Shown here: one piece after another, positions 1 through 11,284 of the stretch | Numbering within the stretch: position 1 is the first letter of the stretch | How the letters are laid out: every line of letters begins with the position of its first letter | Origin: Hydra vulgaris | Taxonomy: Eukaryota > Cnidaria > Hydrozoa > Anthoathecata > Hydridae | Direction of reading: 5' to 3' | DNA length: 64,000 nucleotides | Assembly (NCBI RefSeq): GCF_038396675.1 | Contig: NC_088926.1 | Coordinates: 16,347,501 to 16,411,500, forward strand | The notes under the pieces: generated by a model | What the model saw: the letters and a program-made list of their open reading frames with translations, nothing else | What the model was told of the DNA's origin: nothing | The model's database searches: none | Made by a program: the position numbers and the translations under genes

Positions 1-2040
1 AGTTTTAGGAGACGATGTCAAGAATTCTTTAGGTAGATTGAGAGAGTCAAACAAGTTCATTGAGCGTCGTGTAACAAAGTTAACTATAGAAAGTTTAGAG
101 AATGTATAAATCTTGTTTGGAACATGTCTTCTATTGTCACCTGGTAATGGTTCTTTTTGTAAGGCATTTACAATATCCATTTTTTCTTCAACAGAAAGTT
201 TCACTTAAATACCATAACTAAAGTTTAATTTTATTTTTTGCAACATTTGCAACTTTGCTGTCAACTTGACAATAGTTCTCAATTACTTTTAAAAGAAGGA
301 GATCATTTATTGGTGCTTCTGTTGTGAGAGGTGCTGAAAACCAGAAACATGCATATATTGTTGTTATGAAGAGACATATTCTTCTTAAAATCCCAATTTC
401 TTTCTCTGTCATATTTAACTGATGATGAAAACTAAAAATTTTTAAACAGTATATACCTTTAGCCATCCATCTTGCATGATGGTAAGCCCCAGGAATGCAA
501 ATAGTTGTTGTATCATTATTTTCTCCCAAAAGGAGAAGAGCTAGTCTTCCGAATTCTTTATAATCATCACGTGGATGCGTTTCCTTTAAGTATTTTTTCA
601 AATTTTCCATCACATTGGATTTTCGAGATGCAAGCCACTCTTTTTCAAACTTTGTAAGGCATCCAGCTCCGCTTTTATCACTTTCAAGTGGTTCAAACTT
701 TGATTTTTCTATTAGCTTCCACTGGGACTTCACTCTACCAAAAAGTTCAATGTTTGGTCCTTTTGAAACAAAAAATGCATCAAACACTGCATTTGCACAG
801 ATTTCAAGAATATGATGTCGACAGGCTAAAAACAAAATTCTTCGATTCATTGACTTCTGTATGACAGTTATTGCCCCATTATGACTTCCTGTATTACTAG
901 CAGTTGTGTCAAAGCAAAGACCTGCAAGATGCTCCTCAACGCCAGGCCATTCATGAATGAACTCAACTACCTTTTGTCCCATTAGAGCGCCAGTACCAGC
1001 AGGTATCTCAGGGATCCCTAATAATTTCTCAATATCCAAGCCAGATACAACAATTGGCAGACATTCACGTCTGGTTCTAACAACATTCGACAACATTTTA
1101 CCATCAAAATGAGCAACTAGTGGAACCAAGGGTAAATTTTTTCTTACTGCTATTGCAAGAGATTCACGGGATGTAGTTCGAGCTTCCATTAGAGTGGAAC
1201 GTGAAAATGTTAGTTTATTTACATCAATACCAATTGCAGCAGGGCTGGTGTGACAACCATCATTGCTTGTCGTGGTGTTATTTTTGTTCGGTCTAATGCT
1301 GCATGAAAGAGTTGATTGTCAAGAATACAACGTTTGGATATTGTATTCGAGAGATGACTAGTGCCTATAATAGAATGCTTTGAATTATTTAGATGATTAA
1401 AAGCTTTTTGTGTTTGAATTGACATATTGCAGTCAGAATTTTCATCCAAAGAGTAATCTGAATTGCAATCCATTAATGTATCTGTAGACATAATCTTACT
1501 TTTTTTATGTTGTTCAAAGCGCTTTTTTTCTTCAAGCTTGCGTTTTCTGTATTTTACAACTGCTTTCTTATACATTAAGTCTTCTGATATCATTAACATC
1601 TTTTGGGGACTTCTCTGGTCTATCAGAAATCGTTTATCTTCATTTATCTTGATGAGACAATCCCATTCACCATGGACAATATCAAAAAGTGTATTCATTT
1701 TGGCAGTGAATTTTTCTTGATTGCTATGTTGAGTAGCTGATTTTCTACTTCTGTGCTTAGACACTTGGACATGTTGCTTGTAAATACTCTTTAGTTTAGC
1801 AACTACATGAGACTTTGCTGAAGTTGGAATATTAGCTTTAAACCAGAAAATCATAACTTCATCAGCAACTGGGTTGCAAGATATTGAAAGAGTTGACTTT
1901 TTGATCATCATTCCATAAAAAACCCTACATAGGACAACACCACTTATTGGCAACTGACTCAACCCATCTATTGTTGAGAAAACATATCCAACTAGCCAAA
2001 CATTTGTAGTTGAGCATGTTGCTTTCTCTGAAGCAGCCAT
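1..2040 (-). pseudogene. Broken DDE-like transposase of a repeated element family
   Basis: The reading runs from an ATG at 2040 to about 1219, resumes in another frame at 1189-218, and continues in a third frame to the window edge. The first part (273 residues) carries a basic region and the block LFDI followed about 20 residues later by DKRFLIDQR, then a coiled, Lys/Glu-rich stretch. The second part has HFDGK, then CFDTTASNTG, then CRHHILE, spaced like the catalytic segments of a DDE-type transposase with the second Asp in the FDTTASN block. The frame break near 1219-1245 looks like a small indel because the frames overlap without loss of sense; a second break lies near 203-220. I do not recognise the superfamily with certainty (Sola-like is one possibility). 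It is a decayed mobile-element gene, probably inside a PI4KA intron. Confidence 0.6.
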
Positions 2041-2763
<723 letters not shown>

Positions 2764-3040
2764 TCGCGTTGGTTTGACAAGGCTCTTACTTTTTCTTAAT
2801 TTTTTATATTAAGAGAATCTAGCAAAAATCTTTTAACTTTTTTTTAATTAAAATTATTTATATTATTGTTTTTTTATTTGTCTATGTACTCTTTTTTTGG
2901 TTGATGTATAAAAATGCATAAATAAACAAAAAACTTTTATATAAATATTTTTATTTGGACAACAAAATAAAAGAAAAAAAGATTTATGATATGAGTATCT
3001 ATATATGTATGTATTGTTATATTTTAAACAAATTTCCTAG

Positions 3041-4263
3041 ACAGCGATTTGCGCCAACGTTAACTGAACGACAAGCGTCTGAATATATGATTCAGATTAT
3101 CAAAGATTCATATCTAAACAAAAGGTTATTTTTATTTTTTTTTTTTTTTTACTTTTTTTATGTTATTCATTTCATTCTATGTTATTCATTTAGTACCTTT
3201 TTTTTCTTTAAAATTTAGTTTTCTTTTTAATAACATTTTTTTTATTATTGTTATTATTAAAACAGAAAATTGTAAAGCAAAAAAGGGGTGATTTTTTGTA
3301 ATTTGTAACTTTTTTTTATTCAACCTTAAACTTTTTTTCTCATTGTTGAAGAATAAATGTCTAACAAAATTTATTATTAATTCATCTTTCACTCCCTTAT
3401 AAAATTTTACAGGAAGCGCTTTTCCACCTAAAGTGAAAATAGAAACATATCGTATTTTTTCATACATCAATTTAAAAAAGAAACAATTAACGTAGTAAAA
3501 TAATATTTCTTCATTAAAAAACAGTTATCATTGTCTTCATCAAAAACCAACTTATGATTTCTAAATCTGCATTTAAAACAAACTTAAGATATTTAATATT
3601 GTTTTAAACACTTTTTTTTTCTGTTCTTTACACTTTCTTTTCTCTGCTTTGAACACTGTCAAAATAATATGTTCAGAGTAATCTGTTTTCTGAGTATATT
3701 AGTTTTTTTTCTGAACATCTTATTTTTTAATATTCTTTAAATTTATAATTAAGCAACAGTTTGCAAAAGTTTATGATCAAATTACTTTTAAAGCAAATTA
3801 CTTTTTGTATCCCATAGTAGTGTTTTCACTCTGTAAAACTATAAGTTTCTTACTAATTAAATTGGCCACGCTGCTGAAAGAAAGTTAAAAATGAAATTAT
3901 GATTTAAAAACATTTTCGTGTTAAAAAAAATACACTAACTTAAAAAAGGAAGTAAAAACGTTACTTTATTGAGGCCTCATTTTTTAACTTATTTCTAAAA
4001 CAATGTGGAAAACAATTTTCCGACGCGCTTCTTAAAATCATTATTAATTATATTAAAAATAAATACTAACACACCCTACAAAAATTTTTTATCATTTAAT
4101 TTGATACTAAGTATATTTTTAATCGTTTATTGTTTGTTTTAAGTTTTGAAATAAATTTATATTTTTCGGGTGTAGTAGATTCATTGTTTAACAGTTGCCA
4201 TTTATATCTAGAGCCCGTGCATACGACCTCATCCAACTGGTGCAAAATCAAATTCCCTGCTAA
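3041..4263 (+). CDS. PI4KA: Phosphatidylinositol 4-kinase alpha, last two coding exons
   Basis: Two short exons join in phase. Exon 3041-3124 follows an AAATTTCCTAG acceptor and encodes QRFAPTLTERQASEYMIQII and then KDSYLNK; it ends with two bases (AG) before a GT donor at 3125. Exon 4212-4263 follows TATATCTAG; its first base completes an Arg codon and it reads RARAYDLIQLVQNQIPC then TAA. Known family fact: type III PI4-kinase alpha ends with a segment HRF.P.MTEREA...I...Y/F L.NR.RTYDMIQYYQN.IPY, and this pair matches it in order, length and phase. The enzyme makes PI4P from phosphatidylinositol at the plasma membrane. The kinase core must lie left of the window, since no earlier exon is visible in 1-3040. 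The donor GTTATT is weak. The intron is 1087 bases and shows no mobile element. Confidence 0.82.
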
Positions 4264-4634
4264 TTAGATTTTCACTTGTTTTGAAGTTAAAAAAAAAGTT
4301 TATTAAAAGAAGCGTTTAATTGATTTTATTTTTAATTAAAATTTGATGTAAATTTAGTTGACAACTATGGTCTTTGATCGTTCTGTTAAATCTGTAAATT
4401 TCTTTCATAGTATATATCATATTTTTTTAAATTATTCTTGCTTACTATTATTGTATTTATTAAACATTGATTGAAGTAAATAGTTTTTTGTTTACAAAAT
4501 ATATATGAGTATATTTTTTTTAAGTCGCCAATAATTTAATATTCTAAATATTATGGTAAAAAAGTATCAAGTTTAACAGTAACAGATTTTACCCAAAAGT
4601 GTTACCCAAATCTATTGTTTTAAATACATAAGCG
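4264..4634. other. 3' flank of PI4KA, nothing recognised
   Basis: AT-rich sequence that should contain the 3' UTR of PI4KA. No AATAAA signal is obvious close to the stop codon and no other feature is supported. Confidence 0.4.
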
Positions 4635-4921
4635 TACATTAGAGTGAGGTAAAAATTACTTTTTTGAAAATTTCTTCTCTTACATCCCTTGGTTTGTTCT
4701 ATATAATAACATTAAATTTTAAAAACATTTGGTCCCAACTGGCCCTTAACTATTTAACGGGTCCCTAATATTATTCAAAAGGGATTTCTTCAAAAGTATA
4801 TCAACCTGGTACTCAAAAAAACAAAATTTTATATAAGCTACTAAAATAGTTATTCTATTTTATAATAACTTAAATAAAAAAAATTTATTTGAAAAAAAGA
4901 AAAAAAAAAACTTACTTTTTT

Positions 4922-6650
4922 TTAAAAATGATAAGTTAAAATCAAATGGAGTAACAAAAGAAAACATTCTCAACAACCAATTTCAATCAGTTTTTATAAA
5001 AGAACCACTGACTCAGCCAATAAAACCTTTTGCATCCAAAACAAATGTTTTAGCTTCGGATATAACAATTGACCAAAACATTGTCCTCAAACACCTAAAT
5101 ATGCTTAATAAAAATGAGTCAATGTGCGACGATAACATTAGCCCGTTTGTTTTAAAAGCATGTGCCACATCAATCGCAGTTCCGCTAATTTTGATTTTTC
5201 AACTTTCAATAAAATCTGGATAGGTTCCATTATCTTGGTGCAGAGCTAATGTTACTCCTATTTATAAAAAAGGTAACAGAACAGATCCAGCCAATTACAG
5301 GCCAATATCGCACACTTCTGTTTCATGCAAACTTATGGAAAAAATAGTTAGACAAGTCATAATCGATCATTTGGTAAATAACAAATTGCTTTCCAAAACT
5401 CAACATGGTTTTGCTTCAAAAAAGACTTGCATTACAAACCTTTTAGAAACAATGGACTTTTTGACTCATAGCAAATCAAAGGAAAAACCAGTCGACCTAA
5501 TTTTTCTTGACTTTGCTAGGGCATTCGATAAAGTTTCGCATGTAAGATTGCTGCAAAAGGTTGAAATGCATGGTATAAATGGCAATCTTCTAAACTAGAT
5601 AAAAGCATTCTTAACAAACTGCAAGCAGCGCGTTATACTTGGAGATTCAAAATCTGACTGGATTGATGTAACTAGCGGGGCTCCCCAAGGTTTTGTGTTA
5701 TGACCAATGCTCTTTGTCATATTTGTTAATAACCTGCTAATTCATGTCAAATCAGCTGCTTGCAAAATGTATGCAGATGACACAAAGCTAATGAAAGTTG
5801 TTGAAAATGATAAAGACCGAGCAAGTTTACAATCCGATCTACACGAGATTGTTAAATGGACGCAAACCTGGCTAATGGAGTTAAATGTAAAAAAATGTAA
5901 AGTTATACATGTAAACTCTGGAATAATAAAATTTGATTATATTATGAAAGAAATCAAAAATGACGGTACAACCAATACAGTAGTTTTAGAAGTCACAAAT
6001 TCCGAAAAAGATCTCGGAATACTAATCTTAAATATGCTTAACACTGCAATATAGCTGCAATCAAAGCAAATAATATGCTTGGAATTTTCAAACACACGTT
6101 TGTATCAAGAGACATTGGTATTTGGAAAAAAAAATTATACTGCACATATTGGACCAATATGTGCAGTATAAATTTTACCCTTACAAACCAGTACAAACCC
6201 TTACCTTGATAGTGACAAAAAAATTGAAAAGGTACAACGCAACGCAACAAAAGTTTCTCAGGCTCTGAAAACTAAAGACTACAAAACTCGATGTAAAATC
6301 GTGAAATTAACCACTCTTAAAGACAGACGAAAAGAGTCGACCTTATTCAAAAATATAAGCTTCTCAACAATTTAAACCTAATTGATAAGACGTAAGTTTT
6401 TTAATAACCGTGTAGTCAATGACTGGAATGCTTTGCCAGATAATGTCATCGAGGCAACCTAGTTGATAAATTTAAACAACTACTAGACAGTTTTCAGTTA
6501 TCATGGTTACTACAGCTCATCATTTATCGTAAATGCCACACAATAATGGCCGACATACGAGTTGGTTATATATGCGTATACTCAGCTGATGATGAGTTTA
6601 ACAAGGCTATGACTTTGTGTAACTTAATTAACTAAAAAAAAAAGGATAGT
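4922..6650 (+). pseudogene. Non-LTR retrotransposon (LINE) reverse transcriptase remnant
   Basis: Broken reading with reverse-transcriptase motifs in order: NYRPISHTSVSCKLMEKIV, LLSKTQHGF, FLDFARAFDKVSH, SGAPQGFVL (normally GVPQGSVLGP), MYADDTKL (catalytic YADD), then NSEKDLGILI and a C-terminal segment ending KFFNNRVVNDWNALPDNV near 6440. Stops at about 5221, 5596 and 5701 and several frame changes show it is dead. The layout is typical of Jockey/CR1/L2-type LINEs; the clade is not certain. The endonuclease part is missing, so this is a 5'-truncated copy. Confidence 0.85.
6135..6171. repeat. Perfect 37-base palindrome in the LINE remnant
   Basis: Two 18-base arms (TTATACTGCACATATTGG and its complement) separated by one base. 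It lies where the LINE protein should continue and coincides with a frame change. Confidence 0.9.
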
Positions 6651-6889
6651 TGTTATGCAATAAAATTTAAAATAACATTTATATAAAATGATTAATATTT
6701 TTTAAATTTCGTAAATTTATTTTATTACGTTATTTTTTAGATCAAATCTAGGGCTGTAACAGAAGAAATTTTCAAAAAAAGTAATTTTCACCCCAACCTA
6801 ATATGCTAGGGTGTTACATTTCCGACAATTTTTTGAAAAGTTACGTTACTTGCATAACCGTATAAATTATGATAAAAAACAGGTCTGTG

Positions 6890-6963
6890 TATATTTTAAA
6901 ATTTTAAAATGTATAATTTTAAAATATATTTTAAAATTTTAAAATGTATAATTTTAAAATATT
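6890..6963. repeat. Short direct repeat rich in ATTTTAAAAT
   Basis: A unit of about 35 bases containing ATGTATAATTTTAAAATA occurs twice in a row. No function is evident. Confidence 0.6.
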
Positions 6964-7605
6964 TTTTGAGGGACCTTTTCCCTTAAAAGACACTATTAAA
7001 ATATACAGTTTTATATGTTTTAAATTTCATTTACAAGTTGTTATATATTTTAAATAAAACTATATTAAAAATCAAAAAGTTCTATCATAAAATATAGCAC
7101 CATATTGCCATGGTAACGTGGTAACTAAGGAAAAAAGTGAAATTAGTTCCTTCACCCTGGCAAAGATTGCAGTCGATCAGAAAGTCATTAATAACTATTT
7201 TTTTCCCTGTTTGATAAAAGATAGATCTATGCAATAAACAGACAGTTTTTGTTAACAACTTTTCTGTCAGGTAGTAGCCATATTTAATTTTTGCTATCAT
7301 TTTAAGCACAAAAATTATAAACGTTTTCTAAATTTTTTTCTGATTAAAAAACGTTTTAAAACTTCTGTCGGGAGGTTAAAAACCTGCGTTCGGAGAAAAA
7401 TGACAAATAAAAGAAAATTAAGATGAAAAACATTATAAACTAACAGTAATAAAAGAAATATAATATAAAAAAGCATATTATTATTAGTTTTTAATCATTA
7501 ACACCAGCCCCATACAAACTTCCTTCTTTCTGTTCAAATTTGTCAGATTTTTTAAGTTTGCGGGCTCTTAAAATCGTTCTTCGTTTCTTGATTGTTTCTT
7601 TGTTT

Positions 7606-9338
7606 TTATATACTGACATGCTGACTCTTCTCTGGTTCAAGTAATCTGGTAAAAGTAAATCCAGAAATGGTATGCTGCCCTGGTATCATACAAAGTTTTT
7701 CAAATATAAGGATACTAGACTTTAATACTATATTAAAGACTCCAATAGCATCGTAAAGTCCAAATTTTAGTTGTGTAAGCGAAACATATTTGAACTTTGG
7801 TATTCTGGACCATATCATTGCGTTGAAGCTTTCATTCTGGTTCTGTGGTTTCCCATGAAGTAATCGATTCAAGTAAGCATCTGAAGTTAGTTCTACATAA
7901 ATAGGCTTCAATCTAAGTACAATATCAATAGGAAAACCTAGTCCTGATTTAAACTCATTCATACCATTAGCTTTATCGAGATTGTGTCTACACCAACCGT
8001 CTTTGCCTGTGGTACAATGCGGATAATGTTGATTATTTTTGCTGGAAGATGCTACATGAAATAAACTTGTTAAAGCAGATAATTTCATACCTTCAAGGTT
8101 TCCAGAATCTTTCCTAATAGCGATTCCAGAATAATTTTGCAGACAATCAATTAAAGCGTTTGTTAAACGGCCTTTAACATTTAAGCCCTTGACTTGTTTT
8201 TTAATTGCCGACAATAAGATCCAAGGAGCTTTTGAAAATATCCAATACAATCCAGTTTAATTATTTCAACATCCTTGTATGTTCCTTTGACAGTAGTGTA
8301 GCTTTTACTATCACTATCACTTAAGTATTCGGTGTATCGCAAGTTATACTTATCTAGAGAGCGATTAAATATCTCTATTGCACCAGCAGTTTCCATCCCA
8401 CCAGCTAATCCTTCATAGTTTTTATTGCAAATGTGTGCTTTTTTTTCTGCTGGTTGCTGGTTTGAATTAGTGGTATTTTGAATTTTTTCACATATTTTAC
8501 ATTTTCTAGATAATGTTTTAACATCTAAAACCTTCCCATTTGTGATGGACAATGCTGCGGTAATACCATATTTGAACTATATTCCTTTTTTGCCATGTTT
8601 CATCAACCGAAACTCCAGTATTTACTATCTCATTAAGAGATTTGCCTTCTCGGAGTTCTTGTACAGCTTCATGCATAGTATCATTAGCAACTGCTTGTGC
8701 TGCAATTGTCAATTTCTGAGCAATAACATTGTATTTTTTTTTTACATAATCTTTTAGGCATATTCATTAACATGGTAAACCGATGTATACCAGATAAGCC
8801 TTGACCGAGTGTTCTCATTGCATATACCACTCTTTTATTGATATCATAACCTGCTACATTTTTTGATGTTTTAAAGTCTAATTTTAAACCCACAAATGCA
8901 GCTTAATAATAAATTGGATGCAAATCCTTTGCAAAACTTTTCATTCTCGCTTAACAATAACAGAGTCTCTGTTATGCATGTCCTGAATGTTTGCAACCAT
9001 CTCTGTCAGAGATGGTTGCAAACATTTAGGAATGCAAGTTTCATAAACATGGAGGCAAGAATTTTCATGTCAATAAATCTGTAGCCACTAATATAGTCTG
9101 AGTTTCTACTTTGTACCATTACTGGCTTAACTTTTAATGCACTTTCATATACATATTGACTTTCAGTATTTACATAGTTTGTCATATTTACATCATTACT
9201 ATTGACACTATTTAAACCAATATTTACAGTTTTTTCTTGCTTTCTCATTCCATAAAAAAAACGTTTACGACGTTTAGTAAAAAACTTTACTCTATCAGTA
9301 GTACTTTCATCACAATTTGCTATTTTAGATGTGTTCAT
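7606..9338 (-). pseudogene. Mutator-like transposase remnant
   Basis: Read on the - strand, the pieces 9338-9006, 8893-8684, 8712-8518, 8552-8181 and 8250-7606 form one protein broken by frameshifts. Order: a basic N-terminus (MNTSKIANCDEST), GYDINKRVVYAMRTLGQGLSG, NMPKRL, VSVDETWQKR (first acidic segment), TGKVLDV, a Cys pair CKIC with later CN, SDSKSYTTVK, IKLDCIGYFQKLLGS, LTNALIDCLQNYSGIAIR, DGWCRHNLDKA, NESFNAMIWSRIPK. These blocks match the Mutator-like transposase domain found in many arthropod and cnidarian elements. At least four frameshifts make it inactive. Possible terminal inverted repeats with the shared core AACGT...AGGAAAA lie near 7110 and 9535, not proven. Confidence 0.75.
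8986..9026. repeat. Perfect 41-base palindrome in the Mutator-like remnant
   Basis: Arms of 20 bases (AATGTTTGCAACCATCTCTG and its complement) around a single T. The - strand frame across it is open in one frame (reading KCLQPSLTEMVANIQ), so it could be ancestral coding or a small inverted duplication. Confidence 0.9.
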
Positions 9339-9639
9339 TTTTACTCAATTACAGATTTTTAGCTTGAAAAGATGACTTAAAATGAGGGATCTTAGCGCGG
9401 ATTTTCAAATTTTAGGATTTCAAAAATGAGGTTTTGAAATATGACTTGTAGCTTGAATTTCTAACAAAACTGAAAAAAATAATGCAAAAAAGGGGTCGAG
9501 AATGTGTTTTATTGATAATTTTCCTGTAACCAGGGACGTTGCTAGGGAAAAATGACACATAGATGATCATACAAAAATGTAATTTATTTAACAAAAAGTT
9601 TTGCTTTTTAAAAACTGTTTTCATCATTCCACTTCTTAA

Positions 9640-9999
9640 TATTTACTTTCATATTAGCAAAAAAAAAAAAAAAATCGAAAAATTCCTATATTTTGAAGGA
9701 CTTTCCCCCTTAAACTTTTTTAATTTTAAATAACTTAAAAAAGAATTAACTTATGCTATGTTACTTGGTGTATATATTAAAGGCTATCAGACAAACATTT
9801 GGCTAAGTTTTCAGAAAAATTGGTAAATGCCATAAAAAAATAAAGCTACATTGCCTTTTATTTTTTTAATCCTAATAAAAATGCAATTAAAATTCAATCA
9901 GGTATTCTTAGGCTTAAGTTTTTTTAAAGAATATTTATTAATAAAGAAAATGCTAATAATATTAAAAATACTATAAAATATTATTTAGTCTTGATTTCA
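9640..9999. other. AT-rich spacer, nothing recognised
   Basis: Poly-A and AT-rich sequence between the Mutator-like remnant and the next coding-like block. No feature supported. Confidence 0.4.
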
Positions 10000-10906
10000 A
10001 ATAAAAAGGAATTTGCTTTCTGTTTTGTTCAACAACTTGTAAAATAAATTGACGTTGCTCTTCATTTTGCGCTCTCTCGCGGAAATCGCTAATAAGCTTG
10101 ATTTCTTTTTTGGAGCTTTAATTAGTTACTTCTAATGTTTAAAAAAAAAATTATGCAGTTCGATAATCTTGGAAGAACCCCTACTCTTGTGGATTCTTCT
10201 GGAGCCTTCTTTAAATCAAAAAGAAGCCTAGACTGTGACCCAACTAAAAAATAAAAAAAAGCCGTCAAATAAAAATAAGAACTCAATGTCGGAAATTTAG
10301 GTTTTTCAATTAAAAAAGTTTTTGAATTTGGGGTAGAAAAAAGTTTTTTTGTCATCATTGTTCTGGTGAAGTCTGACAACTTTTCATTAAATAAAAATAA
10401 AATAACAAGCTCTTCAGTTAAATACCAAAAAACTCGGTTAATCGGTTAAAGTTTGCCTCCGTGTTTGCAGATAATAGCGGATTGAAATAGAAGCTGTTGG
10501 TGAAATGACAAACAGCACAATTCTGCCACCGATGATGTAACTTTTAAAAAATTCATTGCTGATATTTCGAGTAAATTGAAAGTAAAGGAGTAAAGTATCT
10601 TTTTAATCTCTTTCATCAGCACTAATTCACGGACATCAAAGTCACTCGGTTTTTGATCTTCGATTGATCTTCTCCAAAAATTCATGCTACTCTTTTGATC
10701 TTTATAAAATGCCCAATCCTTTTCAAATTTTGATCTTCGTGGTATCAACAGCTTTTCATATGCATTTACTGCTGAAATGTCGCAAAGTTGTTCAAGTTCA
10801 TTACAAAACCTGACATTTTTTTTTTGTTAAGCTTTAACATTTCAACTTGACTGCTCAATTTTCTTCATTTTTACTTTTTCCCCCAACAATTTTGTAAGAA
10901 ATGAAA
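10000..10906 (-). pseudogene. Coding-like remnant of a repeated element, split by a hAT insertion
   Basis: On the - strand, 10840-10446 reads CNELEQLCDISAVNAYEKLL, then FEKDWAFYKDQKSSMNFWRR and SDFDVRELVLMKEIKKIL. Further on, about 10105-10005 reads FRERAQNEEQRQFILQVVEQ. On the other side of the hAT element, 13590-13485 reads KLVFGELKEVWDKSEVPN, which would precede the first block. The order (helical segment, LxDI block, D..F..DQK) is like the N-terminal half of the transposase-like protein at 1219-2040. Stops and frame changes are frequent. Function is not recognised beyond membership of that group. Confidence 0.4.
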
Positions 10907-11284
10907 GGCAAGAGCAGGTGCGTACTGGGTGCATTTTCCCTACCGGGAAACTAAGTATAATTAGGGCCCACTTACTATATAAAATATACTTAGTAACAGC
11001 AATGGGTTCCATGTATGCCTATAATAATAGCGAGGTTATCTACCCATTTCTAACACTTAGAAAAAGCTACACAATTAACATGAATCTAAATAATAAACCA
11101 AATCTATATTTTAATTGAAGTTCTATAAAAATAAATAAATACGCAACAATATTTACATAATTACTTTTATTTAAGTGATCTTGATTGCGTAGTATAAATT
11201 ATAAAATATGAATAGCATGTTATTAAAAACAGAATAAATAATATATAAATAGTTGAAATAGTTCAATAAAATGTTTAAAAACTA

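Larger units (their letters stand above)
4635..6804. mobile_element. Inverted-repeat pair flanking a LINE remnant
   Basis: The stretch 4635-4683 is repeated as reverse complement at 6756-6804 with only a few differences over about 48 bases (shared core GAAGAAATTTTCAAAAAA). The pair brackets the LINE remnant at 4922-6650. This is what a LINE inserted into a terminal-inverted-repeat element would look like. Exact ends and target duplication were not resolved. Confidence 0.5.

Noticed and set aside
1463-1720. + strand frame within the first transposase remnant
   Set aside because: Antisense shadow of the - strand coding remnant.
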